Positions 1-5,632 of a stretch of 5,932 nucleotides of DNA are shown in pieces. Source of the DNA: Chloroflexota bacterium. GTDB taxonomy: Bacteria > Chloroflexota > Limnocylindria > Limnocylindrales > CSP1-4. Both the position numbers and the translations under genes were made by a program. Location: positions 1-5,932 of the forward strand of contig JAJYJR010000387.1 in assembly GCA_021789355.1 (NCBI GenBank). Reading direction: 5' to 3'. Positions within the stretch are counted from its first letter, which is position 1. Every line of letters begins with the position of its first letter. The notes below the pieces were generated by a model, which did not search any database, was not told the origin of the DNA, and saw only the letters and a program-made list of their open reading frames with translations.

Positions 1-1640
1 GCCGCACGGAGTGCTGTCTCCTCCGCGGCCCGGATCGCGCGCCGGACCGGGGCGAGGCTGCTCGCCGCCATGCTGAGCTTGCGGATCCCGACGCCGACCA
101 GGGCAAGGGCGGCGACCGGGTCGCCGGCCATCTCCCCGCACACCGACAGCTCGATCCCGGCCCGTTCGGCCCGCTCCACCGCCTCCCGCACCAGGCGCAG
201 CAGCGCGGGGTGGAGCGAATCCTGGTAGCGGCCCAGGCCCGGGTTGCCGCGATCCACGGCGAGCGTGTACTGCAGCAGGTCGTTGGTGCCGAGACTCGCG
301 AAGGCAAGGCTCGGGAAGTAGCTGTCGCCGACCAGGATGGCCCCCGGTATCTCGAGCATCACGCCGAGCTCGATCGCCGCGTACGGCTCGCGCCGGGCTT
401 CCAGCTCTTCGCGCGCCTGCCCGGCGAGCGACAGCAGCGTCGCGGCATCGCCCGCGTCCGCGACCATCGGCGCCATGATCTTGATCGGCCCCGCCACCGC
501 CGCTCGCATGGCCGCGCGCAGCTGCGCCAGGAAGATGCCGGGCCGGGTCGCGGCGAGGCGCAGGGCGCGCACGCCCAGGAACGGGTTGGCTTCCGGCGCC
601 ACCGGCAGGTACGGGATCGGCTTGTCGCCGCCCACGTCGAGCAGCCGGATCGTGACCGGGTACGGGGCGAACGCCTCCGCGGCGGCGCGGTAGGCGGCCA
701 CCTGCTCGTCCTCGGATGGCTCGGTGGGGCGCTCGAGGAACAGGAACTCGGTGCGGAACAGGCCGACGCCATGGGCGCCCAGCTCCACGGCCCGGGACGC
801 CTCCGCGGGCGTCCCGATGTTCGCGAGCAGGGTGATCTCGACGCCGTCGCGGGTCACGGCCGGCAGCGACGCCTCGCTCCGCGCCTCCGCGTCCGCGCGG
901 CGGGAGCGCTCGGCCCGTACCTCGAGCTCACGGGCAGTGGCGGCATCGGGGTCGAGGAAGACCTCGCCGGTGCCCCCGTCGATCGCCATCTCGCCGGGGC
1001 CCAGCGCCGCGAGGAGCCCCTGCACACCCACGACGGCCGGGATGCCGTACGCACGGGCCAGGATGGCCGCGTGGGCGGTCGCCGATCCGGACTCGAGCGC
1101 GAACCCGAGGAGCCGCTCGCGGGGGAGCGTCGCGGTCACCGACGGGGGCAGATCCTCGGCCACGACGATGCCCGGCACGTCCAGGTGCGGCGGTGCGGCG
1201 TCGGGGATCCCGGCGGCGCGCCGGGCGATCCTCATCGCGACGTCGCCGACGTCGGCCGCGCGGGCCGAGAGGAGCTCGTCACCGAGAACGCGGAGCTGCT
1301 CGGCCAGGTCGCGGCCCGCGTCGAGGATGGCGCCGACGGCATCGACGTGGCGCTCCTCGATGGCCTGCTCCGCCAGGGACGAGAGGGCCGGGTCGAGCGC
1401 CATCTGCGCCTGGGCGCCGAAGATGGCCCCCTCGTCGGGGTGCCCGTCGGCGGTGATGCGATCGGCCAGCGCGTCGAGTTCTGCCGCGGCGGTCTCGGCG
1501 GCCGAGGATAGCCTGGCGCGTTCGGCGTCGATCTCGGCGGCCGCGATCGACCGCGCAGCCGGCTCACGGGCCGGTTCCACGCGGATCCACGGGCCCCTCG
1601 CGACGCCGCTCGAGGCCGGGGTGCCGGACAAGGTGCGCAT
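1..1640 (-). CDS. ptsI: PTS enzyme I, phosphoenolpyruvate-protein phosphotransferase (3' end outside window)
   Basis: 546 codons are visible; E. coli enzyme I has 575, so only about 30 residues are missing at the left edge. The protein autophosphorylates with PEP and passes the phosphate to HPr. A helical HPr-binding domain lies near 30-140 ('AIFGAQAQMALD', 'RAADVGDVAMRI'). The phospho-His region reads 'GSATAHAAILARAYGIPAVVG' with the active His at 190 (E. coli 189). The PEP-binding barrel shows 'GVGLFRTEFLF' (R296), 'IRLLDVGGDKPIPYL' (R332), 'VMLEIPGA' (E430), 'GTNDLLQYTLAVDRGN' (N453, D454) and 'VCGEMAGDP' (C501). All catalytic residues seem intact. The ATG at 1640 starts the family homology (GTPASSGVARGP) and lacks a Shine-Dalgarno. 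No HPr gene is visible; it may lie to the left. Near dhaM, it could feed the Dha kinase relay, a sugar PTS, or both. Confidence 0.95.
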   Translation of the reverse strand, partial: MRTLSGTPASSGVARGPWIRVEPAREPAARSIAAAEIDAERARLSSAAETAAAELDALADRITADGHPDEGAIFGAQAQMALDPALSSLAEQAIEERHVDAVGAILDAGRDLAEQLRVLGDELLSARAADVGDVAMRIARRAAGIPDAAPPHLDVPGIVVAEDLPPSVTATLPRERLLGFALESGSATAHAAILARAYGIPAVVGVQGLLAALGPGEMAIDGGTGEVFLDPDAATARELEVRAERSRRADAEARSEASLPAVTRDGVEITLLANIGTPAEASRAVELGAHGVGLFRTEFLFLERPTEPSEDEQVAAYRAAAEAFAPYPVTIRLLDVGGDKPIPYLPVAPEANPFLGVRALRLAATRPGIFLAQLRAAMRAAVAGPIKIMAPMVADAGDAATLLSLAGQAREELEARREPYAAIELGVMLEIPGAILVGDSYFPSLAFASLGTNDLLQYTLAVDRGNPGLGRYQDSLHPALLRLVREAVERAERAGIELSVCGEMAGDPVAALALVGVGIRKLSMAASSLAPVRRAIRAAEETALRA

Positions 1641-1646
1641 TGGCCG

Positions 1647-1652
1647 ATTGTG
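1647..1652 (-). promoter_or_regulatory. Weak -10-like element before ptsI
   Basis: The minus strand reads CACAAT, four of six matches to TATAAT with the A2 and T6 positions kept, 6 bases before the ptsI ATG. The geometry resembles the TATACT box ahead of plsY, and ptsI also lacks a Shine-Dalgarno. The match is weak and could be chance. Confidence 0.22.
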
Positions 1653-1725
1653 CTCTGTCCGCGACGCCTCGTGGGCGGCGATCGGCGGCGGGTGGGCGGG
1701 GCGACGAGCCCGGGCGCTGGGCGCG

Positions 1726-1742
1726 CCGGGCATTGGGCCCGG
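1726..1742 (-). terminator. GC-rich hairpin just after plsY, possible weak terminator
   Basis: CCGGGC and GCCCGG form a 6-bp stem around a 5-base loop, starting 9 bases after the plsY stop in the 111-base gap before ptsI. No T-run follows. In DNA this GC-rich such stems arise by chance, so the role is uncertain. Apart from this and the weak -10-like box I see nothing in the gap. Confidence 0.25.
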
Positions 1743-1751
1743 GGCGGAGCG

Positions 1752-2381
1752 TCAGCGGGCGCCGGGCGGGCGGCCGAACCGTCGCTCCGTGCCGGCGAGC
1801 AGGCGGGCGATGTTGTCGCGATGGAAGACCCAGATCAGCAGCGGCCCCGCGACCGCGTAGCCGTAGTAGACGGGCGGCTGGCCCGTGAGCGCGGCGATCG
1901 CGGCGAGCCCCACGCCCGCCGTGGCGGAGCCCGTCAGAGACGCCAGCGACGAGTAGCGGCTGGCCAGGAACACGACCGCGAAGACGGGGATGATCAGCAG
2001 CGCGACGATCGGCTGAATCACCATGAGACCGCCGAACCCGGCCGAGACACCCCGCCCGCCCTGCATGCCCAGGAACGGCGAGCGGCTGTGCCCGACGATG
2101 GCGGCGAGGGCGGCCAGGATCTCGACCACGGCCCCGGCGCCGACGAGCCGGGCGATCAGCACCGCGGCGATGCCTTTGCAGATGTCGAGGAAACCCGAGA
2201 GCACCGCGAAACGGAGCCCCAGCGCTCGCGCCACGTTGGCGCCGCCGGTGTGACCGCTCCCGATCGATCTGGGGTCCGGCCCCCCGGCCAGCCGGGCGAC
2301 GATGACCCCCCAGGGGATCCCGCCGATGAGGTACGCAACCACTACGACCGCGACGGCCCGGACCACGGTTCCCACATCCAT
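1752..2381 (-). CDS. plsY: Acyl-phosphate:glycerol-3-phosphate acyltransferase PlsY
   Basis: 209 residues, a polytopic membrane protein of normal PlsY length. PlsY transfers an acyl chain from acyl-phosphate to position 1 of G3P, the first step of phospholipid synthesis in most bacteria. The family marks appear in order: 'YLIGGIPWG' (17-25), motif 1 'GSGHTGGANVAR' (41-52), 'LDICKG' (65-70), motif 2 'GHSRSPFLGMQGGRGVSAG' (97-115), 'SRYSSLAS' (141-148), and motif 3 'HRDNIARLLAGTERRFGR' (187-204). Several positions differ from the usual GSGNxGATN and FKGGKGVAT forms: N to H, T to A, K to R and T to A. Hydrophobic segments around 5-25, 58-80, 84-97, 117-140 and 172-186 fit the membrane topology. 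The ATG at 2381 has no Shine-Dalgarno but a TATACT box 8 bases upstream. It is likely the first gene of its own transcript, yet it consumes the same G3P pool as the upstream operon. Confidence 0.92.
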   Translation of the reverse strand: MDVGTVVRAVAVVVVAYLIGGIPWGVIVARLAGGPDPRSIGSGHTGGANVARALGLRFAVLSGFLDICKGIAAVLIARLVGAGAVVEILAALAAIVGHSRSPFLGMQGGRGVSAGFGGLMVIQPIVALLIIPVFAVVFLASRYSSLASLTGSATAGVGLAAIAALTGQPPVYYGYAVAGPLLIWVFHRDNIARLLAGTERRFGRPPGAR

Positions 2382-2389
2382 CGCCGGCG

Positions 2390-2395
2390 AGTATA
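2390..2395 (-). promoter_or_regulatory. Putative -10 element of a leaderless plsY promoter
   Basis: The minus strand reads TATACT, five of six matches to TATAAT, ending 8 bases before the plsY ATG. Transcription starting about 7 bases downstream would begin at or next to the ATG, giving a leaderless message. That agrees with the absence of a Shine-Dalgarno. I see no convincing -35 hexamer (TTGACA-like) 16-18 bases further upstream. Confidence 0.5.
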
Positions 2396-2436
2396 CGGTG
2401 CAGCCCGCGCGCGCCCCGCTGGACGCGTCGGTGGCC

Positions 2437-2451
2437 CTGCCCGGCGGGCAG
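2437..2451 (-). terminator. GC-rich hairpin downstream of the operon, possible weak terminator
   Basis: CTGCCC and GGGCAG form a 6-bp stem around a 3-base loop, 28 bases after the last operon stop. No T-run follows on the minus strand, so this is not a standard intrinsic terminator. The rest of the 97-base gap (2382-2478) holds the 15-bp repeat and the TATACT box. Confidence 0.25.
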
Positions 2452-2455
2452 CGAT

Positions 2456-2489
2456 GCCGTCAGCCGCTCGACCGGCCGTCAGCCGCTCG
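2456..2489. repeat. 15-bp direct repeat spanning the stop codon of the ketopantoate-reductase-family gene
   Basis: GCCGTCAGCCGCTCG occurs at 2456-2470 and again at 2475-2489, identical and separated by 4 bases (19-base period). The second copy contains the gene's TGA stop (2481-2479); the first copy lies in the intergenic gap. It looks like a short tandem duplication at the gene end. Confidence 0.8.
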
Positions 2490-3516
2490 CCAGCGACCCG
2501 ACCAGCGCCGACACCAGGCGGTCCGGGTGTCCCCGGAACCACGCCCGCCGCTCGGGATCGGACGCGACCTCCTCGACCAGCCGGGAGAGCGTGGCGTTGA
2601 CCGGCGCCTCGACGCCCATCCGCGCGGCCGCGGCGGCCACCGCGCCGTTGAGCCATGCCACCTCGGTCGGGCCGGGACCCCGGAGCACGGCGATCCGGAG
2701 GGAAGGCATCTTGCCGCCGCGCGCCCGACCCAGGATGCGCGCCAGCACGGGGCGGCCGAGCACGGCCGGCAGCCGAAACGCCCGCGCCAGCAGCGTGACG
2801 TCGGCGCCGGGCAGGGCCACCGGCCGCAGACGGAGTGCCGCCATCACGGCCAGCGCCTCGAGCTCCTGTCTGCGCTCGATCTCATACAGCCCACGGTCGG
2901 CGTAGACCGTGGAGACGTCGAGGTCGAGCAGCGCACTCGTGGCGTTCCCCACCAGGTTGCCGAGCAGCTTCGACCATTTCATGGCGGCCGCGTCCGGGTA
3001 CACGGCCGCGCGCAGGCCGCCCGCGCGGAACGCCTCGGCCAGCGACGCCACGAGCTCGTGGACCTCCCCGTCAACCGGCGCGAGGCCGATCCCGCCACGG
3101 TTCAGCCACAGCGCCTGACCGTCGGGTCCGAGGCCCGCCGCCGCGGTCAGCGACGCCGCGATCAGGCCGGCCCCGGGGCGCCGCCCCGCCACCAGCTCTT
3201 CTGCTCCGATCCCGTTCTGGACCGTGACCGCGGGGACCCCGGGCACGCCGCGCAGCACGTCGGTCGCGCCATCGAGATCGAACCGTTTGACCGCCAGGAT
3301 CGCCACATCGAGGTCGCCCGGCAGGCCAGCCGTGCCGGCACGCCGCTCCACCTCCACCGTTCGGCGGCGCTCGCCGGGGCCGACGAGCTCGAGCGTCGTC
3401 GCTGCCGGCCGTTCCGGGCCAGTACGGCCCACGAGGATCACGGCGTTGCCGCCCTCCGCGAGGCACCCGGCGAGCAGGCGGCCAACCGAGCCCGCCCCGA
3501 CCACCGCGATCCGCAT
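2479..3516 (-). CDS. Ketopantoate reductase (ApbA/PanE) family NAD(P)-dependent dehydrogenase
   Basis: 345 residues, somewhat longer than E. coli PanE (about 300). The N-terminal Rossmann domain starts at once with MRIAVVGAGSVG (G7, G9, G12). Next come 'AVKRFD' with K77, matching PanE K72, and 'TVQNGIG' with N101, matching N98. The helical C-terminal domain has 'KWSKLLGNLVGNAT', where K183, N187 and N191 align with the catalytic Lys176 and the Asn residues of PanE. It continues with 'KMPSL' (S272) and 'PTEVAWLNG' (E285, matching E256). PanE reduces 2-dehydropantoate to pantoate for CoA synthesis. However, the family has many paralogues, and the acidic residue normally following the S-[ML] motif is missing (SLRIAV), so the substrate is open. 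The ATG at 3516 follows dhaM by 22 bases, with AGGG 6 bases ahead, placing it as the last gene of the operon. Residue alignments to E. coli are from memory. Confidence 0.85.
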   Translation of the reverse strand: MRIAVVGAGSVGRLLAGCLAEGGNAVILVGRTGPERPAATTLELVGPGERRRTVEVERRAGTAGLPGDLDVAILAVKRFDLDGATDVLRGVPGVPAVTVQNGIGAEELVAGRRPGAGLIAASLTAAAGLGPDGQALWLNRGGIGLAPVDGEVHELVASLAEAFRAGGLRAAVYPDAAAMKWSKLLGNLVGNATSALLDLDVSTVYADRGLYEIERRQELEALAVMAALRLRPVALPGADVTLLARAFRLPAVLGRPVLARILGRARGGKMPSLRIAVLRGPGPTEVAWLNGAVAAAAARMGVEAPVNATLSRLVEEVASDPERRAWFRGHPDRLVSALVGSLASG

Positions 3517-3522
3517 CGGCCG

Positions 3523-3526
3523 CCCT
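3523..3526 (-). promoter_or_regulatory. Ribosome binding site of the ketopantoate-reductase-family gene
   Basis: The minus strand reads AGGG 6 bases before the ATG at 3516, in the 22-base gap after dhaM. It supports the start at the Rossmann motif rather than an upstream in-frame start at 3588, which would overlap dhaM. Confidence 0.5.
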
Positions 3527-3538
3527 GGTGGCGTCGCG

Positions 3539-4009
3539 TCAGTCGGCAACGTGCTTGTCGTACGAGGCGGCCGCCTCGGCGGTCCCATGCACGGTCTCGA
3601 GATCGTCCCCCACGCTGGCCTGGACCGCGGCGAAGACCGCGCCCTCGACGAGCGGACCGCCGCTCACCCGGACGCGCGCCGCGAGTGCAGGATCGAGCAG
3701 GCTCTCCAGGGCGAACCGGGTGGCATGGACCGCACCGTTGAAGTCGACCACCACGACGACGCCGGCCCCTGCGTCGGCCGCCTCGATCGCCGCCGCGATG
3801 CGCCCCGGGTCTTCGCCGAGCGTGCCGTCGGCCGCGCCGCCGGCCGCGATCACCCGGACGTCCGGCGCCTGCTCGCGAGCCATCTGGAGCGCCAGCTCGA
3901 CGATCCCCTCGGCGACGCGCACCGAGTGGGACGCTACCACCACGCCGACGAGCGGCACCGGCCCCCCTGCCGCCGCGCCGCCCGTCGCGCCCTCCCCCAC
4001 CGCGCTCAC
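3539..4009 (-). CDS. dhaM: PTS-dependent dihydroxyacetone kinase phosphotransferase subunit DhaM (EIIA-like domain only)
   Basis: 156 residues. DhaM takes a phosphoryl group from HPr and rephosphorylates the ADP bound to DhaL, which drives DhaK-dependent conversion of dihydroxyacetone to DHAP in the cytoplasm. The fold signature is clear: 'VGVVVASHSVRVAEGIVELA' at residues 21-40 with the expected phospho-His H28, then 'VRVIAAGGAADGTLGEDPGRI', a beta strand 'GVVVVVDF', and 'RVSGGPLVEGAVFAAVQAS' near 114-132. E. coli DhaM carries HPr and partial enzyme I domains after this domain; here the protein ends, so a separate HPr is needed. The canonical D-x-G-S-A motif is replaced by DFNGA. I chose the GTG at 4009 because it overlaps the sdhD stop as GTGA and no in-frame ATG gives a better start. 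No strong Shine-Dalgarno is visible, which suggests coupling. DhaK and DhaL are not in the window. Confidence 0.85.
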   Translation of the reverse strand: MSAVGEGATGGAAAGGPVPLVGVVVASHSVRVAEGIVELALQMAREQAPDVRVIAAGGAADGTLGEDPGRIAAAIEAADAGAGVVVVVDFNGAVHATRFALESLLDPALAARVRVSGGPLVEGAVFAAVQASVGDDLETVHGTAEAAASYDKHVAD

Positions 4010-4431
4010 GGGTGGGTGACCAGGATGGCCAGGAGCGCCACGCCGTACACGATCGTGGCGAGCCAGACCACGACGAACGCGCGTGTCACGATTCGTTCGG
4101 CGCGGGCGCTCAGCCCGAAGTCGAAGATGACGGCGCGGAGCCCGAGCAGGCCGTGCCAGCTGACGACCACCAGGAACAGCGTCTCCAGCGGCAGGATGAC
4201 CGGGTTCGTGATGTAGGCGATCACCTGCTGGTAGTCGCGCAGCCCGCCCTGCACCACGAAGTGGTTCGCGATCATGTGCAGCGTGAGGAGCACCAGCACG
4301 AGGGCTCCGGTGATCGCCTGCCATGCCCAGCCCACGCCGGGCAGCGTGTCGCGCTCCTCGGGCGCCCACCGCCCGGGAAGCTCCCGCGCGCCTCCCGGTG
4401 CGGCGCCCAACTCGTCGCTCCGTCCCGCCAT
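4006..4431 (-). CDS. sdhD: SdhD-type membrane anchor subunit
   Basis: 141 residues with a hydrophilic N-terminus (1-33) and three predicted helices at about 36-57, 77-99 and 116-138. Motifs typical of the small anchor of two-anchor complex II enzymes are visible: 'LHMIANHFVVQGGL' at the end of helix 1 (H52, H57) and 'SWHGLLGLRAVIFDF' at the end of helix 2 (H93). This is the partner of the SdhC-type protein just upstream. The two anchors together would make a six-helix quinone-reducing module, possibly with heme b. Its ATG follows the sdhC stop by 4 bases. A GGGGG run sits 8 bases upstream and a GAGG only 2 bases upstream, so the ribosome site is ambiguous. Its TGA stop overlaps the GTG start of dhaM. 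Assignment as SdhD rather than a second SdhC rests on gene order and the HGLLGLR...DF motif. Confidence 0.82.
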   Translation of the reverse strand: MAGRSDELGAAPGGARELPGRWAPEERDTLPGVGWAWQAITGALVLVLLTLHMIANHFVVQGGLRDYQQVIAYITNPVILPLETLFLVVVSWHGLLGLRAVIFDFGLSARAERIVTRAFVVVWLATIVYGVALLAILVTHP

Positions 4432-4435
4432 CGCC

Positions 4436-4897
4436 TCAACCCCCGTGGCTGATGAACATCAGCGTGCCGATCAGCAGCACGATCGCCCCGATCGTACCGA
4501 ACGCGCCCAGCAGCGCCTTCTGCCGGCTCACCACCAGTCCGAACCCGACCAGGGTGACACGGATCCCGTTCAACCCGTGGACCAGGAGGCCGGTCAGCAG
4601 CACCACGTCAAGGATCAGGACCACCGGGTTCAGGAACCAGTTCTTCAGCAGCGAGTCCCATGCGCCCGGGCCGGCGGCCAGCTGCGAGAGGACGATCAGG
4701 TGCAGGTAGAGATAGAAGAGCACCCCCAGCCCGGCGACGCGATTGAGAACGAACGCCCACCCGCCCAGCCGGCGCCCGCGGACGTCGACCCAGCCGGCGA
4801 CGCCCCGGCGGCGGGCCCGGGAGGGGGCAGCCGGGTCGCGGTGGGCGATGGGCCCGGGTGATGAGGTCCGGTCGGCGGGCGCGGTTCGGTCGGTCAT
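4436..4897 (-). CDS. sdhC: SdhC-type cytochrome b membrane anchor subunit
   Basis: 153 residues. A hydrophilic Arg/Pro-rich N-terminus (about 1-45) is followed by three hydrophobic segments at roughly 47-71, 90-107 and 128-149. The first helix carries 'LNRVAGLGVLFYLYLHL', resembling the SdhC helix with its (H)R-[ST]-G motif and a downstream His (H66). The second ends in 'LLVHGLNGIR' with H107, the classic H-x-x-x-G-x-R signature of complex II anchors. H66 and H107 are candidate heme b ligands. The protein should anchor the iron-sulfur subunit and help form the quinone site. Its ATG overlaps the sdhB stop as ATGA (4894-4897), and a strong GGAGG lies 7 bases upstream. An in-frame extension to 5014 would overlap sdhB by 120 bases and has no membrane or family features. 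Whether it serves succinate or G3P oxidation cannot be read from this subunit. Confidence 0.85.
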   Translation of the reverse strand: MTDRTAPADRTSSPGPIAHRDPAAPSRARRRGVAGWVDVRGRRLGGWAFVLNRVAGLGVLFYLYLHLIVLSQLAAGPGAWDSLLKNWFLNPVVLILDVVLLTGLLVHGLNGIRVTLVGFGLVVSRQKALLGAFGTIGAIVLLIGTLMFISHGG

Positions 4898-5628
4898 CGC
4901 CGCGCCTCCACTGGCTGCGCGAGCAGCGCCCCCCAGCGACGCCCGATCAGCGAGCGGCGCAGTTGCATGATGTGGCCCGCCGGATCCACGCTGGACGGGC
5001 ACGCCTCGCTGCACTCGAACGCCACGTGGCAGCGCCAGGCGCCGTGGGGGTCATCCGCCAGGCCGAGCACGAACGGGACGTCCCCATCTCGCGGTTCCTC
5101 CCGCACGCGATCGGCGGCCGCGAGCGCCGCGGGCCCCAGGTAGTCGGGGTCGGTGGATGCGATGGGGCAGGCCGATACGCAGATCCCGCACTCGATGCAG
5201 TCCTCGTAGCGCAGCGGCTGCGCGATGCCCGGTGCGGCATGGGCCCCGGGCACCAGCTCGCTCTCGCGGACCAGGGGACGTTCCACCGCGTTGAACCGCG
5301 CATAGAAGGGTCCCATGTCCACCACGAGGTCGCTGATCAGCGGTGCGTTGTCCAGCGGTTCGACCGTCACCTCGCCGGCGCGGAGCTCGCGCACGTTGGT
5401 CACGCACGCGAGGACCTCCCGGCCGTTCACCTTCATGCCGCACGTCCCGCACGAGGCGTGGAAGCACGAGTGACGGAGGGTGAGGCTGGGGTCCTTCGTA
5501 CGGCGGATTGCGGTCAGCGCATCCAGCACCGTGGTGCGCGGCCCCGGCTCGACCTCGAAGCGGTCGTGGTGGGGTGCGGCGTCGCCCTGCTTGTAGCGAT
5601 GCACGCGGAAGGTGACGGACTCGCTCAT
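4894..5628 (-). CDS. sdhB: Succinate dehydrogenase/fumarate reductase-type iron-sulfur subunit (SdhB/FrdB family)
   Basis: 244 residues, the usual SdhB size. The N-terminal plant-type ferredoxin domain holds C55, C60, C63 and C75 (HSCFHASCGTC...VLAC) for a [2Fe-2S] cluster. Then comes 'PLDNAPLISDLVVDM', a typical SdhB linker. The C-terminal domain has CIECGICVSACP (C144, C147, C150, C154) and CHVAFECSEACP (C200, C206, C210), the pattern for [4Fe-4S] and [3Fe-4S] clusters. All 11 ligands are present. It should pass electrons from a flavoprotein to the membrane quinone site. I chose the ATG at 5628 because the family homology starts there (MSESVTFRVHR) and it lies 4 bases after the upstream stop. 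The in-frame extension back to 5793 overlaps glpA and is low-complexity Arg/Pro/Ala. The Shine-Dalgarno is weak (TAGG), so coupling to glpA is likely. The adjacent flavoprotein is GlpA-like, not SdhA, so the gene symbol reflects family, not proven substrate. Confidence 0.93.
   Translation of the reverse strand: MSESVTFRVHRYKQGDAAPHHDRFEVEPGPRTTVLDALTAIRRTKDPSLTLRHSCFHASCGTCGMKVNGREVLACVTNVRELRAGEVTVEPLDNAPLISDLVVDMGPFYARFNAVERPLVRESELVPGAHAAPGIAQPLRYEDCIECGICVSACPIASTDPDYLGPAALAAADRVREEPRDGDVPFVLGLADDPHGAWRCHVAFECSEACPSSVDPAGHIMQLRRSLIGRRWGALLAQPVEARR
4905..4909 (-). promoter_or_regulatory. Ribosome binding site of sdhC
   Basis: The minus strand reads GGAGG here, 7 bases before the ATG at 4897 and inside the 3' end of sdhB. 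It is the clearest Shine-Dalgarno in the window and fixes the sdhC start. Confidence 0.75.
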
Positions 5629-5632
5629 CGGC

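Noticed and set aside
210..1511. 433-codon open frame on the plus strand, with other long plus-strand frames at 724-1860, 2302-3741, 3224-4216 and 4858-5718
   Set aside because: They lie opposite ptsI, plsY, dhaM, the dehydrogenase and sdhB, are rich in Arg, Ala, Gly and Pro, and show no family motifs. Long antisense frames are expected in GC-rich coding DNA.
1232..1567. Minus-strand frames inside ptsI at 1232-1567 and 359-772
   Set aside because: They are out of frame with the enzyme I reading frame, which is open from 1640 to the left edge and carries all enzyme I motifs.
4010..4369. In-frame upstream extension of dhaM
   Set aside because: It overlaps the SdhD-type gene almost entirely and has no DhaM features. 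The GTG at 4009, overlapping the sdhD stop, explains the start.
4006..5628. Plain succinate dehydrogenase operon
   Set aside because: Not fully excluded, but the flavoprotein next to sdhB has GlpA motifs (GFVTISGGK...TTARAMAE) and not SdhA ones, and the next gene is dhaM rather than a TCA-cycle gene.
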